Virus record (IMG/VR): IMGVR_UViG_3300006163_000013
Span: 1 to 28,971 of that record
Origin: a virus
Direction: 5' to 3' (one strand)
Length of the DNA stretch: 28,971 bases
Shown here: positions 13,432-20,294 of the stretch, piece by piece
How positions within the stretch are numbered: the stretch's first letter is position 1
How the letters are laid out: each line of letters begins with the position of its first letter
Translations under genes and position numbers: made by a program
The notes under the pieces: model-generated
Databases searched by the model: none
What the model was told of the DNA's origin: nothing
The model's input: only the letters and a program-made list of their open reading frames with translations

Positions 13432-13788
13432 CTACCGCGTAGTCGGGAAACAGTTCCCACAGGTGACGACCTTTCCCGCCGTGTGCATCACCCGGCTACC
13501 GTCGTTCCGCCAGCCGCAGGAACCGCAGACCTGGACTTCATCAACCCGCTTTTCGGCCTGCTTCAGATGCTCTCCCCGTTGCCAGCGTCGGAGAAGTTCT
13601 TTGGCATCGCACCGAACGGCGATTGGGTACTTTTCAGAGTCAACTATCTTGGTCAAAATCTCCATGGCGCCTGAGAGCATTTCGTTGGCTACGCCGTTCT
13701 GAAGTTCTGTCTCTTTCTTGGCGGCGTCGTACCCCTCCTGCCAAGTCTTTTCGATTAGCGCGTTGAATTCGTTGTCAGTCATTTCCAT
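13432..13788 (-). CDS. Helical protein with C-terminal zinc ribbon
   Basis: This 118-residue protein is helical over about 85 residues (EFNALIEKTWQEGYDAAKKE and later EILTKIVDSEKY), then ends in a ribbon with CGSC (88-91) and CGNC (110-113). The ATG at 13,788 lies about 26 bases past junction element E, with an in-frame ATG two codons later. It may bind nucleic acid or a partner through the ribbon. It is unrecognised. Confidence 0.6.
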   Translation of the reverse strand: MEMTDNEFNALIEKTWQEGYDAAKKETELQNGVANEMLSGAMEILTKIVDSEKYPIAVRCDAKELLRRWQRGEHLKQAEKRVDEVQVCGSCGWRNDGSRVMHTAGKVVTCGNCFPTTR

Positions 13789-13814
13789 CGTTTCACCGTT
13801 GCTAAGGCTCTACT

Positions 13815-13838
13815 GGCACACTATTCGGCTTCTGTGCC
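13815..13838 (-). repeat. Junction element copy E
   Basis: The minus strand reads GGCACAGAAGCCGAA then TAGTGTGCC. It has a 6-bp stem (GGCACA/TGTGCC), stronger than in copies A-C. It begins in the TAG of the gene at 13,838-14,146, but the next start codon lies 26 bases beyond it. Confidence 0.65.
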
Positions 13839-14146
13839 TACAGCAGCCCTTTCTCCCTCATCCGATTCTCTACCGCCTTCTCCAGGTTGACGCTGGACTC
13901 GGACGCCATCTTCATGGCGCAGATCACGAGGTCGGCGAGGTACTTGTCGCAGCCGTAGAAGCTGACCGACGGAACGATCTTCGCTCCGTTGTGGTCGTGG
14001 TCGTCCGCGGCCCCGGCGATCTTCCCGGTCGCCTTCGTCGCGTGGAAAAGAGCGTGCTTGAACATGAACGCCGGATCCGGATTGTTCTGGAAGACCGGCT
14101 CGACGGTCCACGGCTTCATCTTGGACTGGAGCTCTTGCATCGTCAT
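13838..14146 (-). CDS. Hypothetical protein
   Basis: This 102-residue protein begins at an ATG with an excellent AGGAGG five bases upstream, itself just downstream of junction element F. The sequence is alpha/beta-like, with aromatic and His/Asp-rich segments (FKHALFHAT, DDHDHNGAK, SVSFYGCDKYLADLVICAM). DDHDH could bind metal. No family is recognised. Confidence 0.6.
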   Translation of the reverse strand: MTMQELQSKMKPWTVEPVFQNNPDPAFMFKHALFHATKATGKIAGAADDHDHNGAKIVPSVSFYGCDKYLADLVICAMKMASESSVNLEKAVENRMREKGLL

Positions 14147-14157
14147 ACCTTCCTCCT

Positions 14158-14181
14158 GGCACTCTTTAGGTCTTCTGTGCC
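14158..14181 (-). repeat. Junction element copy F
   Basis: The minus strand reads GGCACAGAAGACCTA then AAGAGTGCC, with a 5-bp stem (GGCAC/GTGCC). It begins in the TAG of the gene at 14,181-14,471. AGGAGG and the next ATG follow immediately after it, so here it is upstream of the ribosome site. Confidence 0.7.
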
Positions 14182-14471
14182 TACGACACGGAATCTGCGA
14201 ACATCGACGCCTGCTCCCTGGTCGTGAAGCCTTGAATCGCGCGATGCGACCAGCCGTACCACCTCTTTTCCTTCTCGTTGAATCCGATCGAGCAGACCAA
14301 GGATTTCGGAGTTCGGAGCTCGAATCGCGTGATGCCGTACTTCTTAACCAGCGCGTCGGCGAACTTCGGATCGCCGATGAAGTGGCCTTCGTGATTCTGA
14401 GCCTGCTTCATGCTCATCCGGGCGCGACCGACACCGACGCTCACGGTGACGACCTTGTATGGTTTTTCCAT
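14181..14471 (-). CDS. Hypothetical protein
   Basis: This 96-residue soluble protein shows beta-strand-like sequence at the N-terminus (YKVVTVSVGVGRARM) and a C-terminal half rich in Trp/Phe (RWYGWSHRAIQGFTTREQASMFA). There are no motifs that I can assign. It starts at an ATG at 14,471, nine bases after the stop of the 45-residue gene, with GGGGGAC as ribosome site. Confidence 0.6.
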   Translation of the reverse strand: MEKPYKVVTVSVGVGRARMSMKQAQNHEGHFIGDPKFADALVKKYGITRFELRTPKSLVCSIGFNEKEKRWYGWSHRAIQGFTTREQASMFADSVS

Positions 14472-14480
14472 CCTGTCCCC

Positions 14481-14618
14481 CTACGCCTTGTATGTGATCT
14501 CGATCTCAGTGAAGCCCTGGTAGATCAGGGCGCAGATGACACCCATCGTGACTTCCTGAACCGTGGTGATCGTCACGGACAGCTCAGCCTTGATGCCCTT
14601 GATCACGAGCTCCTTCAT
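14481..14618 (-). CDS. 45-residue hypothetical protein
   Basis: This short gene starts at an ATG that overlaps the upstream TGA (ATGA at 14,615-14,618). The protein alternates strand-like segments (ELSVTITTVQEVTM and EIEITYKA) around a hydrophobic GVICALIY stretch, so it may be a tiny beta-sheet protein. The coupled overlap and clean codon use support it as real. No function can be assigned. Confidence 0.55.
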   Translation of the reverse strand: MKELVIKGIKAELSVTITTVQEVTMGVICALIYQGFTEIEITYKA

Positions 14619-14848
14619 AGCTGTCCCTTCTTCTTCAGCCAGCGATGCAGGTTACGGACGCAGCTGCCGCAGAGGTCCTTCGCCCTGAACTCGATCCGAT
14701 TCCCCTGGATGACCGGCAGCGGGATCGTCACACCTCGGCTGACCTTGTTGTCGCCTGGGACTTCGAGCGGCTTCGACTCGGCGAACTTCCTCTCGCAGCG
14801 ATCGCAGAAGTAGGTCGTCGTCCGGGCCTCCTGGTCGGTTTTCCTCAT
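14615..14848 (-). CDS. Zinc-ribbon protein
   Basis: This 77-residue protein has CDRC (15-18) and CGSC (60-63), a split four-Cys ribbon with a ~40-residue insert, and a basic C-terminus (HRWLKKKGQL). It probably binds zinc and nucleic acid. Its ATG overlaps the stop of the 34-residue membrane protein (ATGA), and its own TGA overlaps the next ATG. Confidence 0.65.
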   Translation of the reverse strand: MRKTDQEARTTTYFCDRCERKFAESKPLEVPGDNKVSRGVTIPLPVIQGNRIEFRAKDLCGSCVRNLHRWLKKKGQL

Positions 14849-14949
14849 CGGGACTTCCTCCGACGATCGGCGGCGCAGAGGAGCGCCCAGACCAGGACCC
14901 CGACAGCGAGCCCCAGGACGGCCGGGATGAACGGCGAGAGCTCCGGCAC
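14845..14949 (-). CDS. 34-residue single-span membrane protein
   Basis: This very short gene has a GTG start with AAGGAG upstream and a TGA overlapping the next ATG (ATGA). The product is a single hydrophobic helix (FIPAVLGLAVGVLVWALL) followed by a basic end (CAADRRRKSR), giving an N-out/C-in topology by the positive-inside rule. It could be a small membrane peptide of the kind phages use to alter the host envelope. No specific function can be shown. Confidence 0.55.
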   Translation of the reverse strand: MPELSPFIPAVLGLAVGVLVWALLCAADRRRKSR

Positions 14950-14952
14950 GGT

Positions 14953-15150
14953 CTACTCCTTCCCACCCATGAACGCCTTGATGCCCTTCACGATGATCCC
15001 GGAGATCTTGTTCTGGTCCTTACCCTCGCCGAGCTCGATCGCCTTCTGGACGATCTCCAGGAGATCGTTCTTCAAGCCCTTCCTTGACGCATCGTCGCGA
15101 CTGTACCTCTCGACGAACACGTCGACCTGCTTCATCAGATCCGTCAGCAT
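14953..15150 (-). CDS. Small helical hypothetical protein
   Basis: This 65-residue soluble, amphipathic, helical protein (MLTDLMKQVDVFVERYSR, then LKNDLLEIVQKAIELGEG) ends in GIKAFMGGKE. The ATG has a GGAGG site eight bases upstream. It is the first gene after the GC hairpin that follows the GT4 gene, so it may head a new transcript segment. Function is unknown. Confidence 0.6.
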   Translation of the reverse strand: MLTDLMKQVDVFVERYSRDDASRKGLKNDLLEIVQKAIELGEGKDQNKISGIIVKGIKAFMGGKE

Positions 15151-15199
15151 CGCATCCTCCGTGCTATAATCCGATCAACCACCCAACCCAGTCCCGCAT

Positions 15200-15241
15200 G
15201 GGGAGGGGTCGCGTCCAGCTGTCCTGGCGCGGTCCCTCCCC
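15200..15241 (-). terminator. Strong GC hairpin after glycosyltransferase gene
   Basis: A 14-bp stem with two G-T pairs (arms GGGGAGGGGTCGCG and CGCGGTCCCTCCCC) continues through a bulged T into CCAG/CTGG with a 5-base loop. It begins four bases after the TAG of the glycosyltransferase gene. No T run follows, so termination is possible but not of the classical type. Confidence 0.55.
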
Positions 15242-15245
15242 TACC

Positions 15246-16250
15246 CTAAAAGTTGTCCAAGCAGATCCGGTTCCACTCCTCGATCAGCCGCGGCAGCACC
15301 ACGTCGGACCTGAAGCGCTCGGCGTTCCGGCAGGCGGAGTCCGCGGCGTCCTTCCAGTCCGCGTCCTTCCAATCGAGAATCGACCGGATAACTCCGGCGG
15401 CGCCGACCGGCGAGAGGTACCGGATACCCTCCGGACCGAGATACTCCGCGACGCCAGGGATAGCCGGATCCCCGTCGCGAACGAGCACGACGGCGCCGGT
15501 CGCCTGGGCCTCGGCGATCGAGATCGGCATCCCGAACGGGTGCGACTTCTCGTCGTAGGTCGACATGTAGATCCCGGCGTCGCGCACCAGGGCGGAGACG
15601 TCGGCCCGCGAGAGATTCGTCAGGATCTTGACATGGCCGCCCTGTAACTGATTCAAAGCTCTCATCTTTTCGACGATAGTCGACTCCAGGCCGACGATCA
15701 TGTTCATCGCCAGCGTGAACCTCGCGAACTTCGCGAGCTGGTTCCCGACGTCAATGAAGTCCTCCAGGCGCTTCGTCGGCAGACCGGCCGAGACGCGGAC
15801 GACCAAGTTCCGGTCCTTCGGGCTCCGGTAGTAGAGGGACGGGTCGTACGCGACCGGCATCGGCTCGATCTCGACGTCGTTGGCCCGACGGGCAAGATGC
15901 GGGAAAGCGAAGATCCGCCGGACCTTCGAGCTGCCGATCAGCCTCGCAGCGAGAGCGTCGTCCCAGTCGAACGAGTGCGCCCGGATCGTCGTCGATCCGT
16001 TATCCGGGAGCTGGTCGAGGTAGTAGGCGGCGGTCGTCATGTGATGAATGTGGATCACGTCCGGACGGAAGGCGCCGATCGCTGCCGCCAGCGAGTCCCG
16101 GTAGACCTGCACCCGCGGCGTGTCTCCGTACCCTGCTCTTGGCGACCAGACTGCGACACTGATCCCGCGGCCGATCACGTAGGACATCTCAGCGTCGACG
16201 TACGCCTCGGAGTTCTGCGGGCAGTAGGCCAGGACGTACAAGACCTTCAT
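15246..16250 (-). CDS. GT4-family (GT-B) glycosyltransferase
   Basis: This 334-residue GT-B enzyme transfers a sugar from a nucleotide donor. The N-terminal Rossmann half has FRPDVIHIHH (61-70) and IRAHSFDWD (89-97). The C-terminal half opens with VSAGLPTKRLEDFI (153-166), where Lys160/Arg161 fit donor phosphate contacts, and has PFGMPISIAEAQATGAVVL (238-256) with Glu247 in the usual acidic site; the first Glu of the EX7E pair is not obvious. The ATG overlaps the GT2 stop by four bases (ATGA), so the two enzymes are probably made together. A GC hairpin follows the stop. The acceptor is unknown. Confidence 0.8.
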   Translation of the reverse strand: MKVLYVLAYCPQNSEAYVDAEMSYVIGRGISVAVWSPRAGYGDTPRVQVYRDSLAAAIGAFRPDVIHIHHMTTAAYYLDQLPDNGSTTIRAHSFDWDDALAARLIGSSKVRRIFAFPHLARRANDVEIEPMPVAYDPSLYYRSPKDRNLVVRVSAGLPTKRLEDFIDVGNQLAKFARFTLAMNMIVGLESTIVEKMRALNQLQGGHVKILTNLSRADVSALVRDAGIYMSTYDEKSHPFGMPISIAEAQATGAVVLVRDGDPAIPGVAEYLGPEGIRYLSPVGAAGVIRSILDWKDADWKDAADSACRNAERFRSDVVLPRLIEEWNRICLDNF

Positions 16251-16834
16251 AGGCAGTGCTTCCTCCGGATCGCCTCGCGTGCCTCGGCTTCCGGCACCAT
16301 GGCGCTGATTCCCTGGTCAAGGATGTACTTCGAGAACAGATGCCTGGGAACGTAGACGCCCCGGCCACCGCTGGCGACTATGGTCAGCCAGAGGTCCCAG
16401 TCCTGGAAGCGGTGGATCGCCGGGTCGAACCCAAGGAAAGCGCTCCGGCGGATCATGCTCGTCGTGTCGATGTAGTTTTCTCGGCGCAGACGGTCGGCGT
16501 TCCACTTCCCAGGGCAGACTTCCGGACTACTCTTGAATTGATCGTTCAGCGTGTAGTTCGAGTAGGCGAACGTCGCCTCCGGCTTCGACTCCAGAGCGGC
16601 GATCATCGCGGTCAAGATGTCGTTTTCGACCTCTGAGTCGTCGTCGACGAACAGCAGGTACGGCTGCGTCGCTGCGAGAGCTCCGGCATTCCGCTTCTCG
16701 TTGCTGCCGCCCTCACCGTGAACGACGATGATCTGGGCCGCGCCAGCTCTCTGCACGGACGGGATGCAGCGGCAGGTCAGGAAGTTGTACCTGGAGTCGA
16801 TCGTCGGGATCACGACGCTGACGGGATGGCTCAC
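16247..16834 (-). CDS. GT2-family (GT-A) glycosyltransferase
   Basis: This 195-residue protein is a short GT-A enzyme. It has the N-terminal PVSVVIPTIDSR strand (4-15), EKRNAGALAATQPYLLFVDD (46-65) with the metal-binding VDDD at 63-66, and a RFQDWDLWL segment (~142-150) in the catalytic-base region. There is no membrane segment. It starts at a GTG that overlaps the upstream TGA (GTGA). It is shorter than most GT2 enzymes but has the whole catalytic core. It pairs with the following GT4 gene. Confidence 0.8.
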   Translation of the reverse strand: MSHPVSVVIPTIDSRYNFLTCRCIPSVQRAGAAQIIVVHGEGGSNEKRNAGALAATQPYLLFVDDDSEVENDILTAMIAALESKPEATFAYSNYTLNDQFKSSPEVCPGKWNADRLRRENYIDTTSMIRRSAFLGFDPAIHRFQDWDLWLTIVASGGRGVYVPRHLFSKYILDQGISAMVPEAEAREAIRRKHCL

Positions 16835-17010
16835 TTCTTCTCCGCCGCCTTCTCTTTTACAGGCCGGATAGCATTCTCCCCAGCCACCATCGCATCGTTG
16901 ACGACAGCCCAGTCGGTGACGCCTTTTGGCCTTGAGCCGTGCTCCTTCATCAACTCTTTACAGGCCTTGATCAGGCCCTTCACTACTTCCTTCCACTCGT
17001 CCTCGGTCAT
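16831..17010 (-). CDS. 59-residue Lys-rich small protein
   Basis: This short gene has an ATG at 17,010 and GGAAAGGAT upstream. The product is highly charged and helical (MTEDEWKEVVKGLIKACKEL at the start, PVKEKAAEKK at the end). The TGA overlaps the GTG of the GT2 gene, coupling it to the glycosyltransferase pair. It may be a small helical partner of its neighbours; no family is recognised. Confidence 0.6.
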   Translation of the reverse strand: MTEDEWKEVVKGLIKACKELMKEHGSRPKGVTDWAVVNDAMVAGENAIRPVKEKAAEKK

Positions 17011-17039
17011 GGTGTTCTATCCTTTCCGGATTGAAGTAT

Positions 17040-17495
17040 CTAGTCGGAACCGCCAGACTCCACCGACGGAGCTTTTCCCTCGGTCGAGGTAGGACGGTCC
17101 CGACTAGATGCTTCGCTGGTACTATGTAGCCGGACCTTGAACTTCATCCGTTCCCATCGGGTCTTGAAGGCATCCTGCGCCAGTGCGACCATCTCGTCGA
17201 AACTGAAGCTCCCATCCGCGACGTAGACGCTGCAACAGGCGGGGCGCGTGTCAATCGTCCGATCCCAGAAGGCCAGCGCCGTCCATCCGTCTTTGTGGTG
17301 GAGGATCGCATCTCCTTCGATCTCAGGCCCGGTCCGCTTCCATACTTCGTCAGGAGAGATGTTCGGACACAGGCCCCCATCTAGGAAGTTCGTCCTCCAT
17401 GGGCCGATCCGGTCGGGCCAGATCACGCGATGGCTCTGGTCGTGGAGGTAGTGACCCGCCTCGTTCAGCGGGCCGAAGTAATACACGTTTGTCAC
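17040..17495 (-). CDS. Conserved phage-type hypothetical protein
   Basis: This 151-residue protein starts at a GTG overlapping the upstream stop (GTGA). The core includes WPDRIGPWRTNFLDGGLCPN and DGWTALAFWDRTIDTRPACC, followed by FSFDEMVALAQDAF and a Thr/Ser/Gly-rich tail. I have an impression of similar phage-encoded proteins but know no function. The longer frame to 17,642 is antisense-like and rejected. It is co-directional and coupled with the next small protein. Confidence 0.6.
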   Translation of the reverse strand: MTNVYYFGPLNEAGHYLHDQSHRVIWPDRIGPWRTNFLDGGLCPNISPDEVWKRTGPEIEGDAILHHKDGWTALAFWDRTIDTRPACCSVYVADGSFSFDEMVALAQDAFKTRWERMKFKVRLHSTSEASSRDRPTSTEGKAPSVESGGSD

Positions 17496-17677
17496 GAAGC
17501 CTCCACGTCCTTTTCGATGGGACGGGCATCGAGCGAGAAGCCCATGGCAGCGGCGATCCGGAGCTGGCCCTGGTAGTGGCGATCGCAGGACTCCGTCGTC
17601 TTTCCGGGCCAGAAGACCGTCACCGTGGCCTTCTCCGGACACGGGACGTCGCCCTTGTCGAACGACTTGCAGTTCAT
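17492..17677 (-). CDS. Small Cys/His protein
   Basis: This 61-residue protein begins MNCKSF and has an early Cys pair (3, 13) and a CDRHYQGQLRIAAAMGF segment (31-47) containing Cys-His, which may form a small zinc site. Proteins with this short conserved segment recur in phage genomes in my experience, without function. The ATG has GGAGAT seven bases upstream. Confidence 0.6.
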   Translation of the reverse strand: MNCKSFDKGDVPCPEKATVTVFWPGKTTESCDRHYQGQLRIAAAMGFSLDARPIEKDVEAS

Positions 17678-17688
17678 CGCAATATCTC

Positions 17689-18321
17689 CTATTTACTCGG
17701 CGCCTTGCCCGTCCACTCGAGACCGAGCGTCTTGAGGCCGCTCGCGCTTTCCAGGAACTTGTCGACGTCGTCCTGCTTCAGCATCTCGGAGAGCTTCTCT
17801 GCGGTCCGCTCCATCGCCTCATGAACCTTCCTGGAGAGCTCTCGGAGCTGGGTCCAACGATCGTGCGTGTACGGAAGGATCCGGCCGCTCCCGCGGTGGC
17901 TCATCACTTCGCCGGGCTCGCCGCCGTCCAGGCGGTCGGCGGTCTTCGCGGCGTCCTCCTTCACCCAGCCGGAGCCGAAGGAGCCCTCGTTCACCTCACC
18001 GACCTTCCACTGCCGGAAGACGTCCTTCCCCTTGTGACGGGACCGGAAGGCGCGGCTGTAGCTGATCCGGATCTCACTGTAGATCTCCGTCTCGACCAGG
18101 ATGACCGGCGACCACTTGAGCTCGCTCCAGCCCTTCGCGTAGACCGTCGCCTCTTCGATCAGCGCCGTCAGGTTCTTTCCGGTGAAGGTCTTATCCCCAA
18201 CCTCGACAGAGAAGTTCGGGCTTTGCCGACTGGAGTGGTACCGAATGATGAGCTTCGGTGAATTCCAGTCGCCGATCTGAATCTCGTCGATCTTCTTCCC
18301 TTGCTCGTGGCCGCGAGTCAT
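17689..18321 (-). CDS. Hypothetical protein
   Basis: This 210-residue protein is beta-rich in its N-terminal part (PKLIIRYHSSRQSPNFSVEV, VILVETEIYSEIRIS) and helical in its C-terminal part (LRELSRKVHEAMERTAEKLSE). There are no Cys clusters or signal. The start ATG has GGAGA upstream. It is separated by 37 bases from the DUF3310 gene. No family is assigned. Confidence 0.6.
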   Translation of the reverse strand: MTRGHEQGKKIDEIQIGDWNSPKLIIRYHSSRQSPNFSVEVGDKTFTGKNLTALIEEATVYAKGWSELKWSPVILVETEIYSEIRISYSRAFRSRHKGKDVFRQWKVGEVNEGSFGSGWVKEDAAKTADRLDGGEPGEVMSHRGSGRILPYTHDRWTQLRELSRKVHEAMERTAEKLSEMLKQDDVDKFLESASGLKTLGLEWTGKAPSK

Positions 18322-18358
18322 AAAGTCTCCGTGTATACGCCTACTTCCAGCTCCACCC

Positions 18359-18838
18359 TTATCGATTCATGTGGAGCTTCGACTTCCTGGGGATGACGCT
18401 GAGCGCCTTGAACGCCTTTTCGAACTTCTTCGTGGAGTTTTCGGGCTTCTTACCGCTGGGGCGGCCGACATCGAGACTCTTGATCTTCCTGGAGAGGTAC
18501 CAGGACGCCTTCTCCAGGTCCTCGACCGTAGGGGATCCGACCTTCTTCCCGGCGCGGCAGATGTACCGGAGCAGGGTTCCGATGTAGAAGTCCTTGTCGT
18601 ACCCCCAGGCCTCGATGACCTTGATCGCCTCGTAGGGGTTGTCGGCGCCGCCGTAGTGGGCGCTGGCGAACTTCCCGTCGGACCCGGCCTTCCTCACCGT
18701 CGCCGTCGCGTTCGACAGGATCCGGACCGCCTTCGCCCGGACACGGCAGCTGCTCTTGTTGTGCTCCGCCCTCTTTGCGGGATCGTAATCCTCACCGCAC
18801 GCACGGCATGTCCACATCGTCTTTCTTCTCCTGGGCAT
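18359..18838 (-). CDS. DUF3310 protein with N-terminal zinc finger
   Basis: This 159-residue protein has the DUF3310 core: HYGGADNPYEAIKVIEAWG, then DKDFYIGTLLRYICRAGKK and VEDLEKASWYLSRKI. This family includes T7 gp1.7, linked to nucleotide (dTMP/dGMP) metabolism. It is preceded by a finger with CRAC and later H and C (residues ~11-31). I chose the ATG at 18,838 because AGGAGG is seven bases before it; the ATG at 18,844 is only one base from that site. It lies next to thyX, so a role in dNTP supply fits. Confidence 0.8.
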   Translation of the reverse strand: MPRRRKTMWTCRACGEDYDPAKRAEHNKSSCRVRAKAVRILSNATATVRKAGSDGKFASAHYGGADNPYEAIKVIEAWGYDKDFYIGTLLRYICRAGKKVGSPTVEDLEKASWYLSRKIKSLDVGRPSGKKPENSTKKFEKAFKALSVIPRKSKLHMNR

Positions 18839-18850
18839 GGTCATTCCTCC

Positions 18851-19660
18851 TTAGATTTTCGAATGCCTCGGTATCCACTCACCCTTATCGTTCTTCCCGA
18901 AGTCCTGGAGAAGTCCAGGCCAACGCTCGGTCGCGATCCACGCGATCTTGTCGAAGACGTACCGGATCTCGACCTCGGCCGACTCCGCCGTCCGCATCGC
19001 CAGGACGTGCCGGAGCGACCGGAAGTTGATCGTGATCCCGATCGTGGTCGCCATCCCCTGGGGAGCGAAGCGCCGGATGAAGCTCGTCCACTTCTTCTTG
19101 TATTCGAAGTTCCGTCCCGGGTCGTCGAGGCCGAGCTTCGCGGTCAGAAACTTGCAGAAGTTCTCGTCGGCCTCGAACTTACGCTCGCACTCCCTGACGA
19201 TCTCGTCCGACAGCTCCGGATCCTCCGGCAGCCAGAGCCCGAAGTCGTCCATCCTGACGTAGCGAAGGGACTCCTGGGACGGCGACATGCCGATCCGGTG
19301 CCGGACCAGCTCGTGCGTGAAGACGCGCGAGACATCCTTGATGATCCAGTGCGTCGTGCCGTGCTCGCAGACCGAGCCGTGCTTCGACTTGAGGATGTTC
19401 TCGATGTACTCCTTGTTGCCCTCCCGGATCTTCGTGATGTTCTTGTTGTGCTCGCCGACCCCGAAGGACCGGTAGCAGAGGCGCCCCATGAGCTCGGTCA
19501 GGAGCTCCGAGGCGCTCGTCTCGGACGGCTGATCGGCGACGTTCTTCTGGTACCAGTCCTCGCCGACCTCGCCGTAGGCGTCCTGGAGGTACCGCTCGAT
19601 CTCGTTCTCGTCGATCGCCGACTCGCCGACGAGGTAGACTTCCGGCTGAACTCGATGCAT
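18851..19660 (-). CDS. thyX: Flavin-dependent thymidylate synthase (ThyX)
   Basis: This 269-residue enzyme makes dTMP from dUMP using FAD, NADPH and methylene-tetrahydrofolate. The signature VRHRIGMSPSQESLRYVR (119-136) contains the RHR and S-x-RY elements; there are eight residues between RHR and Ser, where the textbook motif has seven. A SVCEHGTTHW segment (96-105) and a late INFRSLRHVLAMRT segment (211-224) fit the family. The start has AAGGAGAAGAGGG upstream. Adjacent DUF3310 suggests a nucleotide-metabolism pair that supplies dTTP during replication. Confidence 0.92.
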   Translation of the reverse strand: MHRVQPEVYLVGESAIDENEIERYLQDAYGEVGEDWYQKNVADQPSETSASELLTELMGRLCYRSFGVGEHNKNITKIREGNKEYIENILKSKHGSVCEHGTTHWIIKDVSRVFTHELVRHRIGMSPSQESLRYVRMDDFGLWLPEDPELSDEIVRECERKFEADENFCKFLTAKLGLDDPGRNFEYKKKWTSFIRRFAPQGMATTIGITINFRSLRHVLAMRTAESAEVEIRYVFDKIAWIATERWPGLLQDFGKNDKGEWIPRHSKI

Positions 19661-19676
19661 ACCCTCTTCTCCTTCC

Positions 19677-19907
19677 CTAAGGCACGAACGGCTCCAGCTC
19701 GTCCGCGAAAAACCTCTGATTTCCGATCGCCAGCGTCGCCTGCCTCCGTCCGTCGAGTTGCGTCAGATACACCGTTCCGAAAAAGATCGGACCCCAGGAG
19801 GTTGACCCGTTCCTCGACACCGGGACGAACCTTGCCAGGGTCTTTCCCTGGGGCGCATGGATCCAACACCTGTACGGCACCCCAAGCCGTACTTCCTCCG
19901 GTCGCAC
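19677..19907 (-). CDS. Small hypothetical protein
   Basis: This 76-residue protein starts at a GTG with GAGGGAG upstream. It reads as a beta-barrel-like fold (VPYRCWIHAPQGKTLARFVP, WGPIFFGTVYLTQLDG, RRQATLAIGNQRFFADEL). There is no motif that I recognise. It sits between the XRE regulator and thyX. Confidence 0.6.
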   Translation of the reverse strand: MRPEEVRLGVPYRCWIHAPQGKTLARFVPVSRNGSTSWGPIFFGTVYLTQLDGRRQATLAIGNQRFFADELEPFVP

Positions 19908-19952
19908 ACTCCCTCTTCTTCCCTCCGTTCCCCACCCCTCCGCGTTCGCGCT

Positions 19953-20255
19953 CTACCCCCGGCCCATCGCCTCCGAACGACCGGCGACGGTCGCCTCGGC
20001 GAGGATGTCCTGGAGGAAGACGAAGCGAAGCCCCTTCGGCAGCTTCTCGAAGGCCGACCGCGCCAGCAACTCGTGGTAGTCGAGGTCGAGCACCTTGGCG
20101 ATCTTGGCGACGACCTTCGGCGACGGTGGCGGGTTGCTGCCGTGCTCGATGCCGCAGATGTACCCTTTGAAGGTCCCCGAGGCGGACGCCACCTGATGGA
20201 GGCTCAGACCTTTCTTAATCCTGGCGGCACGGACGATCTCTCCGAAGCGTTGCAT
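19953..20255 (-). CDS. XRE-family HTH transcriptional regulator
   Basis: This 100-residue protein has a helix-turn-helix of the Cro/C1 type over residues ~4-60: FGEIVRAARIKKGLSLHQVA, then SGTFKGYICGIEHGSN and KVVAKIAKVLDLDYHELL. It probably binds DNA as a dimer and may repress nearby promoters. The ATG at 20,255 has GAGGGAAC upstream; a longer frame to 20,285 lacks support. No obvious operator was found beside it. Confidence 0.8.
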   Translation of the reverse strand: MQRFGEIVRAARIKKGLSLHQVASASGTFKGYICGIEHGSNPPPSPKVVAKIAKVLDLDYHELLARSAFEKLPKGLRFVFLQDILAEATVAGRSEAMGRG

Positions 20256-20294
20256 ACCGTTCCCTCTTTCTTCTTCCCATCCCAACCCTAGACG

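Noticed and set aside
15151-15199. 11-codon ORF (MRDWVGWLIGL) and a TATAGC box between the hairpin and the gene at 14,953
   Set aside because: No ribosome site for the ORF. The TATAGC box has no -35 at a suitable distance and would place the transcript start on the Shine-Dalgarno.
18371-20170. 599-codon open frame on the plus strand
   Set aside because: It is antisense to ThyX, DUF3310 and the XRE gene. The translation is low-complexity (Leu/Asp/Arg-rich) with no recognisable domain, and it arises from GC-rich third positions of the real genes.
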